Shown here piece after piece: positions 52,992-62,212 of a stretch of DNA of 64,000 nt. The DNA is taken from the NCBI GenBank assembly GCA_020073215.1, contig JAIQFO010000001.1, forward strand, positions 310,001-374,000. The letters are read 5' to 3'. A model generated the notes under the pieces. It searched no databases, was not told the origin of the DNA, and worked only from the letters and a program-made list of their open reading frames with translations. Numbering within the stretch: the stretch's first letter is position 1; each line of letters begins with the position of its first letter. A program made the translations under genes and the position numbers. Source of the DNA: Terriglobia bacterium (lineage in GTDB: Bacteria > Acidobacteriota > Terriglobia > Terriglobales > Acidobacteriaceae).

Positions 52992-54095
52992 TTGAAACGC
53001 AAAACCTGGAATCGCACAACGTCGAAACGCAAAGCATCGAAACGCAAAACAAGAAGCGCGGAACTCCGCCGCCTCGCAACCGAGAAAGCAAACCCTGCCT
53101 CCACAAATCTCGATCGCAAATCTGCGCTCGAAATCGCTCGCATCATCAACCGGGAAGATGCCAAGGTTGCTGCTGCCGTGAAGCGGGCTCTCCCGCAAAT
53201 CGCGCAGGGGATCGACCTGATCGCAACCGCACTCTCTCAGGGCGGGCGTCTTATCTACGTAGGCACCGGCACCAGCGGACGCATCGCCGCCCTCGACGCC
53301 GTCGAATGTCCACCAACGTTTGACGTCGACCCGGGCATGGTTCAATTCATCATCGCTGGCGGATCAAGAGCGCTGGGTGCAGCGGTCGAAGCCGACGAAG
53401 ACTCGCGCCAGCTCGGCCGCAAAGAAATCGCGAGGAAGAAGCCCACCAAAAGAGATGTCGTCGTGGGCATTGCCGCCAGCGGACGCACTCCCTTCACCAT
53501 CGCCGCCCTCCAATATGCTCGCACGCACGGCGCAAAGACTGTAGCCGTCGTCTGCAACCGGAACTCCCCGCTCGGCAAGGCCGCGCACGTGGCCATTGTC
53601 GCCGAGGTTGGGGCGGAAGTCGTGGCGGGGTCCACACGGATGAAGGCCGGCACCGCACAGAAGATGATTTTGAATATGCTCTCCACCGGGGCGATGACCC
53701 GTCTCGGCCACGTCTATGGCAACCTCATGGTCAACGTCCGTCCGCGAAACGAGAAGTTGGTCGAACGCGGAGTGGGCATCGTGGAAAAGACCGCTGGACT
53801 CGACCACCGAGCCGCGCGCAAGGTCCTCGCTGCCGCCGGAGGCCGTGTCGCCGTAGCCATGGTCATGGCCAAAGCTGGAGTCAGCGGCGCTCGCGCCGCC
53901 GCCGCTTTGAAAGAATCCCAAGGTCAAGTGCGCAGGGCAATCACGCTGGCAAAGCGTGAATTTTTGCAACGGCGAAAAAGCGTGACCACAGGGGGCACCC
54001 TTCGGCTCCGTTCAGGGCAAGCTCCGGTTCACAGGGGAAAGCGCGCGGGCGGAGTTCAAGTCGGATTTCTCGCGGCAAACACCCCGCAATCATAG
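52992..54095 (+). CDS. murQ: N-acetylmuramic acid 6-phosphate etherase
   Basis: Cleaves the lactyl ether of MurNAc-6-phosphate to GlcNAc-6-phosphate in MurNAc recycling. The SIS-domain protein has RLIYVGTGTSGRIAALDAVE, with Glu105 aligning to catalytic Glu83 of E. coli, plus VVVGIAASGRTPF and GSTRMKAGTAQKMILNMLS. At 367 residues it exceeds E. coli MurQ (298). About 22 basic residues at the N-terminus come from a CGAAACGCAAA repeat, and ~35 at the C-terminus include TLRLRSGQAP, the translation of a Family A repeat. The true start may lie downstream of the TTG at 52992. It sits between the AmiE-like gene and murA. Confidence 0.93.
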   Translation: MKRKTWNRTTSKRKASKRKTRSAELRRLATEKANPASTNLDRKSALEIARIINREDAKVAAAVKRALPQIAQGIDLIATALSQGGRLIYVGTGTSGRIAALDAVECPPTFDVDPGMVQFIIAGGSRALGAAVEADEDSRQLGRKEIARKKPTKRDVVVGIAASGRTPFTIAALQYARTHGAKTVAVVCNRNSPLGKAAHVAIVAEVGAEVVAGSTRMKAGTAQKMILNMLSTGAMTRLGHVYGNLMVNVRPRNEKLVERGVGIVEKTAGLDHRAARKVLAAAGGRVAVAMVMAKAGVSGARAAAALKESQGQVRRAITLAKREFLQRRKSVTTGGTLRLRSGQAPVHRGKRAGGVQVGFLAANTPQS

Positions 54096-54134
54096 TTAGA
54101 ATGACAACGATCCTGATTTCCGAAAAAGCACTCT

Positions 54135-55451
54135 ATGGATAAGCTCGTAATCCGCGGCGGCAACGCCCTGCTGGGCACGGTCCGAATCAGTGGCGCGAAA
54201 AACGCGGCACTGCCTTGCATGGCGGCGGCCCTGCTCACCGACGAACCGGTGATTCTCGAAAACATTCCGCAGGTGCGCGACATCGAGACCACGCGCAAGC
54301 TGCTGGCTGCCATGGGCGCCGAAGTCGAACTCGGCTACGGACGCGCCCATCACCGCACTACGATTTGCGCGCGCACGCTCGCTTCGCCCGAGGCGTCGTA
54401 TGAACTGGTCAAGACGATGCGTGCCTCGACGCTCGTCCTGGGCCCGCTCGTAGCCCGCTGTGGACGCGCTCACGTCTCGCTGCCCGGAGGTTGCGCCATC
54501 GGCGCTCGCCCCATTGATCTCCACATCAAAGGTCTGGAGCGTCTGGGCGCTATGATCACGCAAGAGCACGGCTATGTCGAGGCCATCACGGATCCGCTCA
54601 AAGGGGATCGACTCCAAGGCGCCGAAATTGTCTTCGACAAAATTACCGTCACCGGCACCGAAGACCTGCTCATGGCCGCCACGCTCGCCGAGGGCGAAAC
54701 CGTCATGCAGAACTGCGCCCGCGAGCCGGAAGTCGCCGACCTCGCGGCGCTGCTCAACGCCATGGGCGCCAAAATCCAGGGTGCGGGCACGTCCACGATT
54801 CACGTGAAAGGCGTCAGCAGGCTCCACGGCGCCAGGCACCGCATCATCCCCGACCGCATCGAGGCCGGAACCTTCATTGTCGCCGGCGCCCTCACCGGCG
54901 GCGACCTCAACGTTGCCGGATGCAATCCCGCGCACCTCACCGCCATCCTGCAGAAGCTCGCGGAAACCGGCGTGAAGACCGCGGTGAAGGCCGATTCCGT
55001 CCGCGTCATGGGCGATCAGCCGCTCAAGGCGGCCGACCTGAATACCGAAGAATATCCGGGCTTCCCCACCGACATGCAGGCGCAGTACATGGCGCTCGCC
55101 ACGCAGGCCGCTGGCACTTCGATCATCACGGAGAATATTTTCGAAAACCGCTTCATGCACGCGCAGGAACTGGTCCGCATGGGCGCTGATATCAAGATCG
55201 AAGGCCGCCGTGCCATCGTCCGGGGAGGAACCGCGCTGAGCGCCGCCGCCGTCCTTGCTTCCGACCTGCGCGCCTCGGCCTCGCTCGTGCTCGCCGCCCT
55301 GGTCGCCGACGGCGAGACCATCATCGACCGCGTCTATCACCTGGACCGCGGCTATGAACATATTGAAGAAAAGCTAAAAGCCGTGGGCGCTGAAATCCGC
55401 CGCGTCGGCGATATCTTCCCGAAACGAGCCGCCGCCCCGGCGAGAACTTGA
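54135..55451 (+). CDS. murA: UDP-N-acetylglucosamine 1-carboxyvinyltransferase
   Basis: First committed step of peptidoglycan synthesis, transfer of enolpyruvate to UDP-GlcNAc. The 438-residue protein starts [20 protein letters not shown] with the AKNAALP loop. The catalytic Cys120 ([12 protein letters not shown]), target of fosfomycin, is present. It lies 39 bases downstream of murQ in the same direction, so recycling and synthesis are linked. A strong hairpin at 55597-55620 lies beyond the stop. Confidence 0.96.
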   Translation: MDKLVIRGGNALLGTVRISGAKNAALPCMAAALLTDEPVILENIPQVRDIETTRKLLAAMGAEVELGYGRAHHRTTICARTLASPEASYELVKTMRASTLVLGPLVARCGRAHVSLPGGCAIGARPIDLHIKGLERLGAMITQEHGYVEAITDPLKGDRLQGAEIVFDKITVTGTEDLLMAATLAEGETVMQNCAREPEVADLAALLNAMGAKIQGAGTSTIHVKGVSRLHGARHRIIPDRIEAGTFIVAGALTGGDLNVAGCNPAHLTAILQKLAETGVKTAVKADSVRVMGDQPLKAADLNTEEYPGFPTDMQAQYMALATQAAGTSIITENIFENRFMHAQELVRMGADIKIEGRRAIVRGGTALSAAAVLASDLRASASLVLAALVADGETIIDRVYHLDRGYEHIEEKLKAVGAEIRRVGDIFPKRAAAPART

Positions 55452-55561
55452 GCTGAGCCTGCAAGAAAGGCTGGCATGCCCTAGGCCAGTTGCTCCCTGC
55501 TCAAGTTGAGGGCTATCCAGAATTGATGTGGCCGCCGGCAACAGCCGAGCTGCGCTCGGCC

Positions 55562-55583
55562 TGGACGGGCGAGGGCGCCCGTC
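55562..55583. repeat. Family B hairpin
   Basis: GGACGGGCGAGGGCGCCCGTCC is a nearly perfect palindrome between murA and pnp, next to the terminator-like hairpin. Confidence 0.75.
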
Positions 55584-55596
55584 CCCACACGAGCAA

Positions 55597-55620
55597 AAGG
55601 GCCGCATCGCTGCGGCCCTT
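55597..55620. terminator. Bidirectional terminator between murA and pnp
   Basis: AAGGGCCGCA and TGCGGCCCTT form a perfect 10-bp stem with a TCGC loop. On the minus strand it is followed by a T-run (TTTT), so it suits pnp termination; in the other direction it may serve murA. Confidence 0.78.
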
Positions 55621-55640
55621 CGCATTACTGGGAACTGATC

Positions 55641-58109
55641 CTACATTCTTCCTCGTCCGCCGCCACAGCCGCCCGAGCGGCCACCACCGTGACCTCCTGG
55701 ACCGCGACCTGGACCTCCGCGACCGCGCCGCCGGCGATTGCGATCACGATCGCCACCACCGCTGCTGGGACGTCCATCGCGCGTGCCTTCTGGCCGCGCC
55801 ACGCCCGCCTCTACCGACGCAACCACTCCATCCACGCGGTTGAAGTTTGGCTCATCGTCGGCATCGAACTCCGCGCCACCTTCGAATACCGCTGTGGGCG
55901 TGCCTTGTTGTGAACTCTGCGGCATGGACGGCGTCAGCGGCGACTGCGAAGCCGACGGCTCAACGCCCGCTGCCTCGTCCGACTCCGGAGGCGGAGCCCC
56001 GCCCATCTTGGCGCGCTGCTCTTTCAGGATTGCCTTGCGCGAGAGCTTGATGCGGTTGCCTTCGACGGCCAGAACTTTCACCAGCACCTGGTCGCCTTCT
56101 TTCAGCTCATCGCGAACGTCTTTGATTCTGTGTTCGGCGACTTCGCTGATGTGCAGCAGCCCGTCCAAACCGGGCAGAATCTCGACGAACGCCCCGAAAT
56201 CCGCCAGCCGGCTGACTTTTCCGAGGTAAGTCTTCCCCACCTCGGCCGAAGCCGTCAGATCGCGGATGATCTGCAACGCCTTGTTGGCCGAGACTTCATC
56301 GCTCGAAGCCACGTTGACCTTGCCCGAATCTTCCACGTCGATCTTGACGCCCGTTTGCTCGATGATGCTGCGAATCATCTTGCCGCCGGGCCCAATCACG
56401 TCGCGAATCTTGTCGACTGGAATCTGCAGGGTGTAGATACGAGGCGCGTAGGCCGAAACCTTCACTCGCGGCTCGTTCAGGACCTCTTCCATCTTTTCGA
56501 GGAGGAACAACCGCCCACGCTGCGCCTGCGCCAGCGCCTCGCGCATGATCTGCGAAGTAATGCCGGCAACTTTGATATCCATTTGCAGCGCGGTGATGCC
56601 ATCCTTGGTGCCGGCAACTTTGAAGTCCATGTCGCCGTAATGATCTTCCGCGCCCGCAATGTCGGTCAGGATAGCGTACTGGTCGCCTTCTTTCACCAAT
56701 CCCATCGCTACCCCGGCTACAGGAGCTTTCAAGGGCACGCCCGCATCCATCAGCGAGAGCGAAGCGCCGCAAATGCTGGCCATCGACGACGATCCGTTCG
56801 ACTCCAGAATGTCGGAGACGACGCGCATGGCGTAGGGCCAATTGTCTTCGCTGGGAAGCACGGCTGAAACGGCGCGTTCGGCGAGTGCACCATGGCCGAT
56901 TTCGCGGCGTCCGGCACCACGCATGAAACCGACTTCTCCGACCGAGAAGGGCGGGAAGTTGTAGTGCAACATGAAGCGCTTCTTGGCTTCGCCTTCGAAG
57001 CCTTCGAGCCGCTGCATGTCGTCACTGGTGCCGAGCGTGGTGGTCACCAGCGCCTGGGTCTCGCCGCGCGTGAAGATGGCGCTGCCGTGCGCGCGCGGTA
57101 GAACGCCGGTTTCGATCCAGACCTCGCGGATCTGATCGAAGGCGCGTCCGTCGGGACGGTGCTTGTGGTCAATCACCTGGTTGCGGAAAATACGCTCGCG
57201 CAGGGTCTCGTAGTACTTCTCGAGCTTCGCCTTCGCCGCCTCGTCGTCCGCGGGCAAAGCAGCCTGCAGTTCCTTCTCCAGCAAGCGCACCAGTTCGTAG
57301 CTCTCGGCTTTCGGATGCTTCTGGGTATCGAGGGCATCATGAAGCCGATTGCCGACCTTCGCTTCCAGGCTCTTCAAGTAAACCTCGTCGAATTCCGGAG
57401 GCGTCACCGGGCGCTTCGGCTTCCCGACCTTGCTGCGCAATTCTTCGATGGCGGCACAAATCTTTTTGATTTCGGTGTGGGCGAATTCGATTGCGTCCAC
57501 CACCGTCTCTTCTTTTACTTCTTTGGCGCCCGATTCGATCATGACAATCGCGTCAGCGGTGCCTACGACCATGATGTTGAGCAGGCCGTCACGCATTTCG
57601 GCGTAGGTGGGATTGGCGATGAATTGGCCGTCGATCAGGCCGACGCGCACCGCACCCAGCGGGCCGAGAAACGGGATATCGGAAATGGTTAAGGCAGCCG
57701 AAGCGGCGTTGATGCCGCAGACATCGGGATCGTTTTCCGTGTCGGCGGAGAGGACCAGGGCGATGACCTGGGTCTCGCACCGGAAGCCCTCGGCGAACAT
57801 CGGACGGACCGGCCGGTCGATCTGGCGGCAGGTGAGAACTTCGCGATCGGTCATGCGCCCTTCGCGCTTGATAAAGCCGCCGGGAAAGCGTCCACCGGCA
57901 TAGGTGTACTCGCGGTAGTCGACGGTGAGCGGAAAAAAGTCGATGCCCTCGCGGGGTTCTGGATTGGCGGTCGCAGTAGCCAGCACGACGTTTTCGCCGA
58001 AGCGCACCAGGGCTGCGCCGTGGGCCTGCTTGGCAAGTTTTCCGGTTTCGATGGAGAGTTGTCTTCCGCCCGCGAGTTCGACGGAAACTTTTGTGGCTTC
58101 AGGTTTCAT
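55641..58109 (-). CDS. pnp: Polynucleotide phosphorylase with Arg/Gly-rich tail
   Basis: 3'-5' phosphorolytic exoribonuclease. The 822-residue protein has two RNase PH domains (GREGIDFFPLTVDYRE early; FMRGAGRREIGHGALAERAV and GASLSLMDAGVPLKAPVAGV in the second). A KH domain (IGPGGKMIRSIIEQTGVKI) and an S1 domain (GKTYLGKVSRLADFGAFVEI to HISEVAEHRI) follow. After the S1 domain a ~125-residue tail ends in a run rich in Arg and Gly (RRRRGRGGPGRGPGGHGGGR), absent from E. coli PNPase and likely to bind RNA or protein. It follows rpsO by 142 bases, the classic rpsO-pnp order. Confidence 0.96.
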   Translation of the reverse strand: MKPEATKVSVELAGGRQLSIETGKLAKQAHGAALVRFGENVVLATATANPEPREGIDFFPLTVDYREYTYAGGRFPGGFIKREGRMTDREVLTCRQIDRPVRPMFAEGFRCETQVIALVLSADTENDPDVCGINAASAALTISDIPFLGPLGAVRVGLIDGQFIANPTYAEMRDGLLNIMVVGTADAIVMIESGAKEVKEETVVDAIEFAHTEIKKICAAIEELRSKVGKPKRPVTPPEFDEVYLKSLEAKVGNRLHDALDTQKHPKAESYELVRLLEKELQAALPADDEAAKAKLEKYYETLRERIFRNQVIDHKHRPDGRAFDQIREVWIETGVLPRAHGSAIFTRGETQALVTTTLGTSDDMQRLEGFEGEAKKRFMLHYNFPPFSVGEVGFMRGAGRREIGHGALAERAVSAVLPSEDNWPYAMRVVSDILESNGSSSMASICGASLSLMDAGVPLKAPVAGVAMGLVKEGDQYAILTDIAGAEDHYGDMDFKVAGTKDGITALQMDIKVAGITSQIMREALAQAQRGRLFLLEKMEEVLNEPRVKVSAYAPRIYTLQIPVDKIRDVIGPGGKMIRSIIEQTGVKIDVEDSGKVNVASSDEVSANKALQIIRDLTASAEVGKTYLGKVSRLADFGAFVEILPGLDGLLHISEVAEHRIKDVRDELKEGDQVLVKVLAVEGNRIKLSRKAILKEQRAKMGGAPPPESDEAAGVEPSASQSPLTPSMPQSSQQGTPTAVFEGGAEFDADDEPNFNRVDGVVASVEAGVARPEGTRDGRPSSGGGDRDRNRRRRGRGGPGRGPGGHGGGRSGGCGGGRGRM

Positions 58110-58251
58110 AGGTCATCCTTTGTAGGGGCAGAAGGGCAGGCGCGCGGGCACGGAGTTCGCGTGGAAAGGCGGATGCCAGACGGCGGTTGGGAACGCACTT
58201 TGCTAAGGCTCTCGATGGTGGAACCGGCTCCACCCGGAGCCGGTCGCGCTG

Positions 58252-58518
58252 TTATTTGCGGATGCCGAGCTTGGAAATAACGGTCTTGTACCGTTCCGAG
58301 TCGTACTTCTTCAGGTAGTCGAGCAGGCTGCGGCGCCGGCTTACCATCATGAGAAGTCCGCGGCGCGAGCCGTGGTCTTTCTGGTGCGTCTTGAAGTGTT
58401 CCGTCAACTGACTAATGCGTTCGCTCAACAGCGCGATTTGAACTTCGGGACTTCCGGTATCGGTCGGGTGCGTGCGATACGTGTCAACGACGGACTGTTT
58501 TTGCTCTCTGGCTAGCAC
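58252..58518 (-). CDS. rpsO: 30S ribosomal protein S15
   Basis: Primary 16S rRNA-binding ribosomal protein. The GTG at 58518 gives 88 residues, the normal S15 length, starting [14 protein letters not shown]; the frame is open further upstream but without homology. Diagnostic blocks are [37 protein letters not shown] and [16 protein letters not shown] motif lies about 11 bases upstream. In many bacteria S15 represses its own mRNA; no specific structure was identified here. Confidence 0.95.
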   Translation of the reverse strand: MLAREQKQSVVDTYRTHPTDTGSPEVQIALLSERISQLTEHFKTHQKDHGSRRGLLMMVSRRRSLLDYLKKYDSERYKTVISKLGIRK

Positions 58519-58732
58519 TAACCTGTTGCACTCCTGTCTCTTCTCATTTTCGTAACGTGTTCGATGGTAACACGGTGCTAGCGACGGTGGCAAACCTTTG
58601 CCCTTTGCGGTAGTGGGTCAGTCTGATTTCCACAGTTCTAGCACTGGGTCTGCGTTCCGTGGCAGCGCAAGCCTCTACCGCAAAGCGGATTGACATAGGG
58701 CTTATCCTGAAAGCGCTCGGAGAGCAATGATT

Positions 58733-58948
58733 ATGAGCGACAGACCGATAGCTTTCATAATCGTCGGGCTTGGGTTTGCTGGGTTTCTATATGGACTCCT
58801 AAATCCTGCAGCGATCAAAAAGGGGAGTGAGTCCCTTTATGAGAAGCTCGGCATCACCAAACAGCCAATTTGGTTTTGGTGGATGCTCGCGGCCATTGGC
58901 TGTGTGGGATGCAGTATCGTCCTGATCGAACTGTGGAAGTCAAACTGA
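58733..58948 (+). CDS. Small two-helix membrane protein (71 aa)
   Basis: The ATG at 58733 has GGAGAG eight bases upstream; an ATG two codons earlier is too close to it. The product has two hydrophobic segments (AFIIVGLGFAGFLYGLL, then WFWWMLAAIGCVGCSIVLIE) separated by a polar loop (KKGSESLYEKLGITKQ) and ends KSN. No family recognised. Its nucleotide composition is less GC-rich than neighbours. Confidence 0.65.
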   Translation: MSDRPIAFIIVGLGFAGFLYGLLNPAAIKKGSESLYEKLGITKQPIWFWWMLAAIGCVGCSIVLIELWKSN

Positions 58949-58969
58949 CGCATAACCCTTTTTGGACCC

Positions 58970-59003
58970 GTGGTGGCGGGGCGGAGCCCCGTCACCACAC
59001 AAC
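58970..59003. repeat. Family E hairpin (GGCGGGGCGGAGCCCCGTC)
   Basis: GTGGTGGCGGGGCGGAGCCC followed by CGTCACCACAC forms a long stem between two converging genes. A degenerate relative lies at about 1799-1845 between the alcohol dehydrogenase and korB, also between converging genes, so it may act as a terminator. Confidence 0.65.
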
Positions 59004-59004
59004 A

Positions 59005-60081
59005 CTAAAAGCTAACCTTCAGGATGGTGCCGTTGACTCCCACCAGCCAGCCGGCTTTCGGACTCGCAAAGGCTACCGCCCAGAAACCAGTTACACCGGG
59101 CAGGGGGAACCATGTGTTGCCTTCATCGGGAGTCCAGGCGGCTCCTCCCGCATTGGCCGTCACCACCACCGCGCGGCTGCCGTCGCCAGCGCCATGCAGG
59201 TAGCTCAGGCCGAAAATGGCTCCGGTCACGGGAGGTGGGTTGGTCAGGGCCCAGGTCTGACCGCCGTCGTTAGAAATAGCCGTTCGCGCGTTATTGGGAT
59301 CGCTGGGGTCCAGGTCGCCGCCGCCCACGATGCCATGCCAGGGATCACGGAAAGCGACCGTGAACCCGCCTGCACTGGGTGAACTCAGGAGCGGAGTGTC
59401 ATACGCGTTCCAGGTATCGCCCTGGTCTCGGGTCGCGAGAATTCTTGCGACCGTCGCGCCGCCGGTGGCAATCCATGCGTTCTGCGCACCCTGGGTTGTG
59501 ACGCACGTGCCACTTGCAGCGAACGAAAATTCACCGGGCAACGCCGGCGGCATGTTGCCGCTGTTGTCCTGCCAAGTCATCCCGTCGGTGGTACGCAGGT
59601 CCGGGAAGACTCCGTTGACGGAGTCGCTGTGCGAAATGCCGCGCTTCGGCGTCCAGAAGGCGAAACAATCGTAGAAGGCGCCGGAATTCTGGTTCTGGAA
59701 CTGCATGGTCCAGGTCGCGCCGCCATCGGTCGTTTTGTAGATGCGAAAGTCGGTCGGGTTATCTCCAATGGATTGCAGGTAGGCGACCTTCTCGCTCACT
59801 CCCTGCACATCGCGGAATTGCAGTGTCTCGGCTCCCGGAACCACGGCTGCTTTCCAGGTAGCGCCGCCGTCGGTCGTCAACGCAAACGTGCCGCCGCGTC
59901 CCGAGGCCCACACCACTCGCGAGTTCACCGGACTGACGGCAATCAACCCCTGCGTGGTGTTGCTGTTTTGAGGAGTCAGGATAGGCTGATGAATGGTTCC
60001 GTGGTTTTCCGCAAAACTCGGGAAGGCGAGGGCGAGTACAAAGGCAGCAATGGGGAATACAACCAGCGAATGCTTCAACAT
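59005..60081 (-). CDS. Exported BNR/YCF48-like repeat protein
   Basis: The ATG at 60081 is chosen because GGAGAG precedes it and a signal peptide follows (MLKHSLVVFPIAAFVLALAF, cleavage near FAENH). The mature protein has repeated Asp-box/BNR-like motifs (TTDGGATWKA, TTDGGATWTM, TRDQGDTWNA, SNDGGQTWAL and TPDEGNTWFP), giving a beta-propeller of the sialidase/YCF48 type. No sialidase active-site arginines could be assigned, so a binding or assembly role is more likely than glycosidase activity. 358 residues. Confidence 0.85.
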   Translation of the reverse strand: MLKHSLVVFPIAAFVLALAFPSFAENHGTIHQPILTPQNSNTTQGLIAVSPVNSRVVWASGRGGTFALTTDGGATWKAAVVPGAETLQFRDVQGVSEKVAYLQSIGDNPTDFRIYKTTDGGATWTMQFQNQNSGAFYDCFAFWTPKRGISHSDSVNGVFPDLRTTDGMTWQDNSGNMPPALPGEFSFAASGTCVTTQGAQNAWIATGGATVARILATRDQGDTWNAYDTPLLSSPSAGGFTVAFRDPWHGIVGGGDLDPSDPNNARTAISNDGGQTWALTNPPPVTGAIFGLSYLHGAGDGSRAVVVTANAGGAAWTPDEGNTWFPLPGVTGFWAVAFASPKAGWLVGVNGTILKVSF

Positions 60082-60344
60082 GGCGAATCTCTCCGGAGGG
60101 AATTGGTGGCGTGGCTGAGGAGTATAGGCGGCAGCGCCAAGGCGTGTCAAACTCGCGTGCGCTGCGGCTTGGTTGGAGGTTATACTGGATTTAACACTCG
60201 AAACAAACGAGAGATTACAGCAATCCTCTACTTGATCTCAGTGCTTGATTTCAGTGGTTGATTCCAGGACAAGAATCGGGCCAATCTACAGAAGCTGCGC
60301 GTAGCCGGCCATAATAATGACTATATAGATACGGGGGTTACTAC

Positions 60345-60599
60345 ATGCCACGAGGCCGATCAACTTTTAGCAAGCGACAGAAAGAGCAGGCGCGCCAACA
60401 GAAACAACGGGACAAGAACGAGCGCAAGACTCAGCGGAAGGACGAAAAGCCGGAAGGCGGAGTGCCGGACGAGGCGGAAGAATTGCGTATCATGCGTGAG
60501 CACGCCGCGGAGCAAGCCGCGCTGTTCGGCATTGGAAGCGACGACGAACCGAATTCCCTCGAGATCCTCACACCCCACGGCAAGGAAGTCGATCACTAA
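60345..60599 (+). CDS. Small charged protein (84 aa)
   Basis: Starts MPRGRSTFSKRQKEQARQQK with a GGGGGTT sequence before the ATG. Residues 1-40 are a strongly basic helix rich in Lys, Arg and Gln; residues 41-84 are acidic (PDEAEELRIMREHAAEQAAL), and it ends GKEVDH. The charge split suggests nucleic-acid or ribosome binding, but there is no recognised domain. Similar small proteins seem common in Acidobacteriota, from memory. Confidence 0.72.
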   Translation: MPRGRSTFSKRQKEQARQQKQRDKNERKTQRKDEKPEGGVPDEAEELRIMREHAAEQAALFGIGSDDEPNSLEILTPHGKEVDH

Positions 60600-60616
60600 A
60601 CGCCTTACTAGTGGAG

Positions 60617-60638
60617 GGACGGGCGTCCTCGCCCGTCC
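60617..60638. terminator. Family B hairpin between convergent genes
   Basis: GGACGGGCGTCCTCGCCCGT plus CC is a perfect 9-bp stem with a TCCT loop, followed by a second hairpin (GGTGGGACGCCCGGCGCTCC and ACC). It lies between the charged protein gene and the converging helicase gene and may terminate both, though it lacks a T-run. Confidence 0.5.
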
Positions 60639-60671
60639 AGCCGGGTGGGACGCCCGGCGCTCCACCAACAA

Positions 60672-61886
60672 CTAAACAAAAACCTCGCCGGGCAAAGCCG
60701 TCAAAGTGCGCGATGCCAGCGTGTTTTCAACAAACCGCTTCGGCCGCTGCTCGCTGACTGACGCATCCACCTGCTTACGTTCGATGCGCAGCTTCAACGT
60801 GCGTTCGATATTGCGAAGATCCAGAACCTCCACGCCCGTGACCAGAGTCGACGCTCGACCCGGAGTGCCCATGCGCCCCGTGCGGCCGACGCGGTGAATG
60901 AAATCTTCCGCCATCTTCGGCAGGTCGTAGTTGATCACGTGGGCGACGTCATCGCAGTGCAAGCCACGCGACGCGACATCGGTCGCGACCAGAATCTGAT
61001 AGCGCCCTTCCTGGAATCCGCTCAAGGCGGCGTTGCGCTGCGACTGGGTGCGGTCGCCGTGAATCTGGGCGGTCGAAAAGCCATCGCGCTCCAGTTCCTT
61101 GGCCAGCCTTTGCGTGCCGCGCTTGGTGCGCGTGAAGATCAGGGTCTGTCCCTTTTCTTCATACAGCAACTGACGGAGCACATCCAGTTTCTCGGACGGC
61201 CGCACCTCATAGGCTTCGAGCGAAACGCTTTCCGCCGGCTTCAAAACCGAACCCAGCGCGATTCGCACCGGCTCATGCGTGTAGTCGTTCACCAGCGAGG
61301 CCACCGACTGCTCCATGGTGGCCGAGTAACACAGCGTCTGCCGGCGTTGCGGCAGAATCTGCAGGATGCGCCGAATCGCCGGGAGAAAACCCATATCCAG
61401 CATGCGATCGGCTTCGTCGAGCACGAGGATTTTCACGTGCCGCAGGTCGGCGAACTTGCGGGTGATGAAATCCTGCAAGCGTCCCGGGGTAGCGATCACA
61501 AATTCGCAGCCCGGGCGCAGACTCTGAATCTGCCCCTTCTCGGCTACGCCGCCCATCACCAATGCCGCCTTGGGCATTTTCTTGTCGCGAAGTTGTTCGT
61601 ACTGTTCGTGAACCTGCATGGCCAATTCGCGCGTGGGCAATAAGACGAGCGCACGGATGTGTTTCGCTGTGTCATTTTTCAAAGATTCGGCGCGCAGCAT
61701 CTCGAGGATCGGAATCAGGAACGCGAGAGTCTTGCCGGTGCCCGTTTGGGCAGTGCCGATAACGTCCTTGCCTTCAAGGGCGGGAGAAATGGCGCGTGCC
61801 TGGATGGGGGTGAGGGTAATGAATTGAGCTGCCGCCAGTTTCTGCTGCAATGGAGCAGACAAGGGCAGTTCCGTAAATGTGGTCAT
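60672..61886 (-). CDS. DEAD-box ATP-dependent RNA helicase (RhlE-like)
   Basis: A 404-residue helicase core with little extension. Motifs in order: Q-motif region FITLTPIQARAISPAL, motif I GTAQTGTGKT, PTRELAM, TPGRLQDF, VLDEADRMLDMGF, YSATM, the helicase C part VATDVASRGL and HRVGRTGRMG. The short tail (ERKQVDASVSEQRPKRFVEN) is basic. RhlE-type helicases act in ribosome assembly or RNA turnover; a link with PNPase nearby is possible but not shown. Confidence 0.93.
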   Translation of the reverse strand: MTTFTELPLSAPLQQKLAAAQFITLTPIQARAISPALEGKDVIGTAQTGTGKTLAFLIPILEMLRAESLKNDTAKHIRALVLLPTRELAMQVHEQYEQLRDKKMPKAALVMGGVAEKGQIQSLRPGCEFVIATPGRLQDFITRKFADLRHVKILVLDEADRMLDMGFLPAIRRILQILPQRRQTLCYSATMEQSVASLVNDYTHEPVRIALGSVLKPAESVSLEAYEVRPSEKLDVLRQLLYEEKGQTLIFTRTKRGTQRLAKELERDGFSTAQIHGDRTQSQRNAALSGFQEGRYQILVATDVASRGLHCDDVAHVINYDLPKMAEDFIHRVGRTGRMGTPGRASTLVTGVEVLDLRNIERTLKLRIERKQVDASVSEQRPKRFVENTLASRTLTALPGEVFV

Positions 61887-62212
61887 TCGATGGTTTTCTT
61901 TCTGGAGGGGCTTACTTTTAATTTCTCAGACACACTGGTCCGAGTTCGCATGCCGCTCGCAATGAAATTGGCGCTGGAACCAAACGGCGGGCAGGAAATG
62001 CGGAGGTGATGCGGATCCAACAGGATCCCCGCTTAACGAGCAAACCGTAGCAAAAGCGTTAACAGCAGTATAGCAGAAGAGAGGGCGGCGTGCGGTTACG
62101 TCGGTCATAGGTGTTGTGAAACCGCATACGTAGGCTGCGGCGCACGGGGTGGGGCTACAAGCTGGGAAACGTTGCCGGCGGAGCGCCGGGCGAGACGCCC
62201 GTCCCTTCAACG
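61887..62212. other. Intergenic region, no gene seen
   Basis: A 326-base gap between the helicase start and the S9 peptidase stop. It contains a Family B-type hairpin (GGCGGAGCGCCGGGCGAGACGCCCGTCC near 62176-62203, as separate palindromic pieces GCCGGCGGAGCGCC and GGGCGAGACGCCC) and an AT-rich patch near 61915-61930 that may hold the helicase promoter. Confidence 0.55.

Noticed and set aside
54096..55361. 421-codon open frame antisense to murA
   Set aside because: MurA is unmistakable in the other strand; the antisense frame shows no domain or ribosome binding site.
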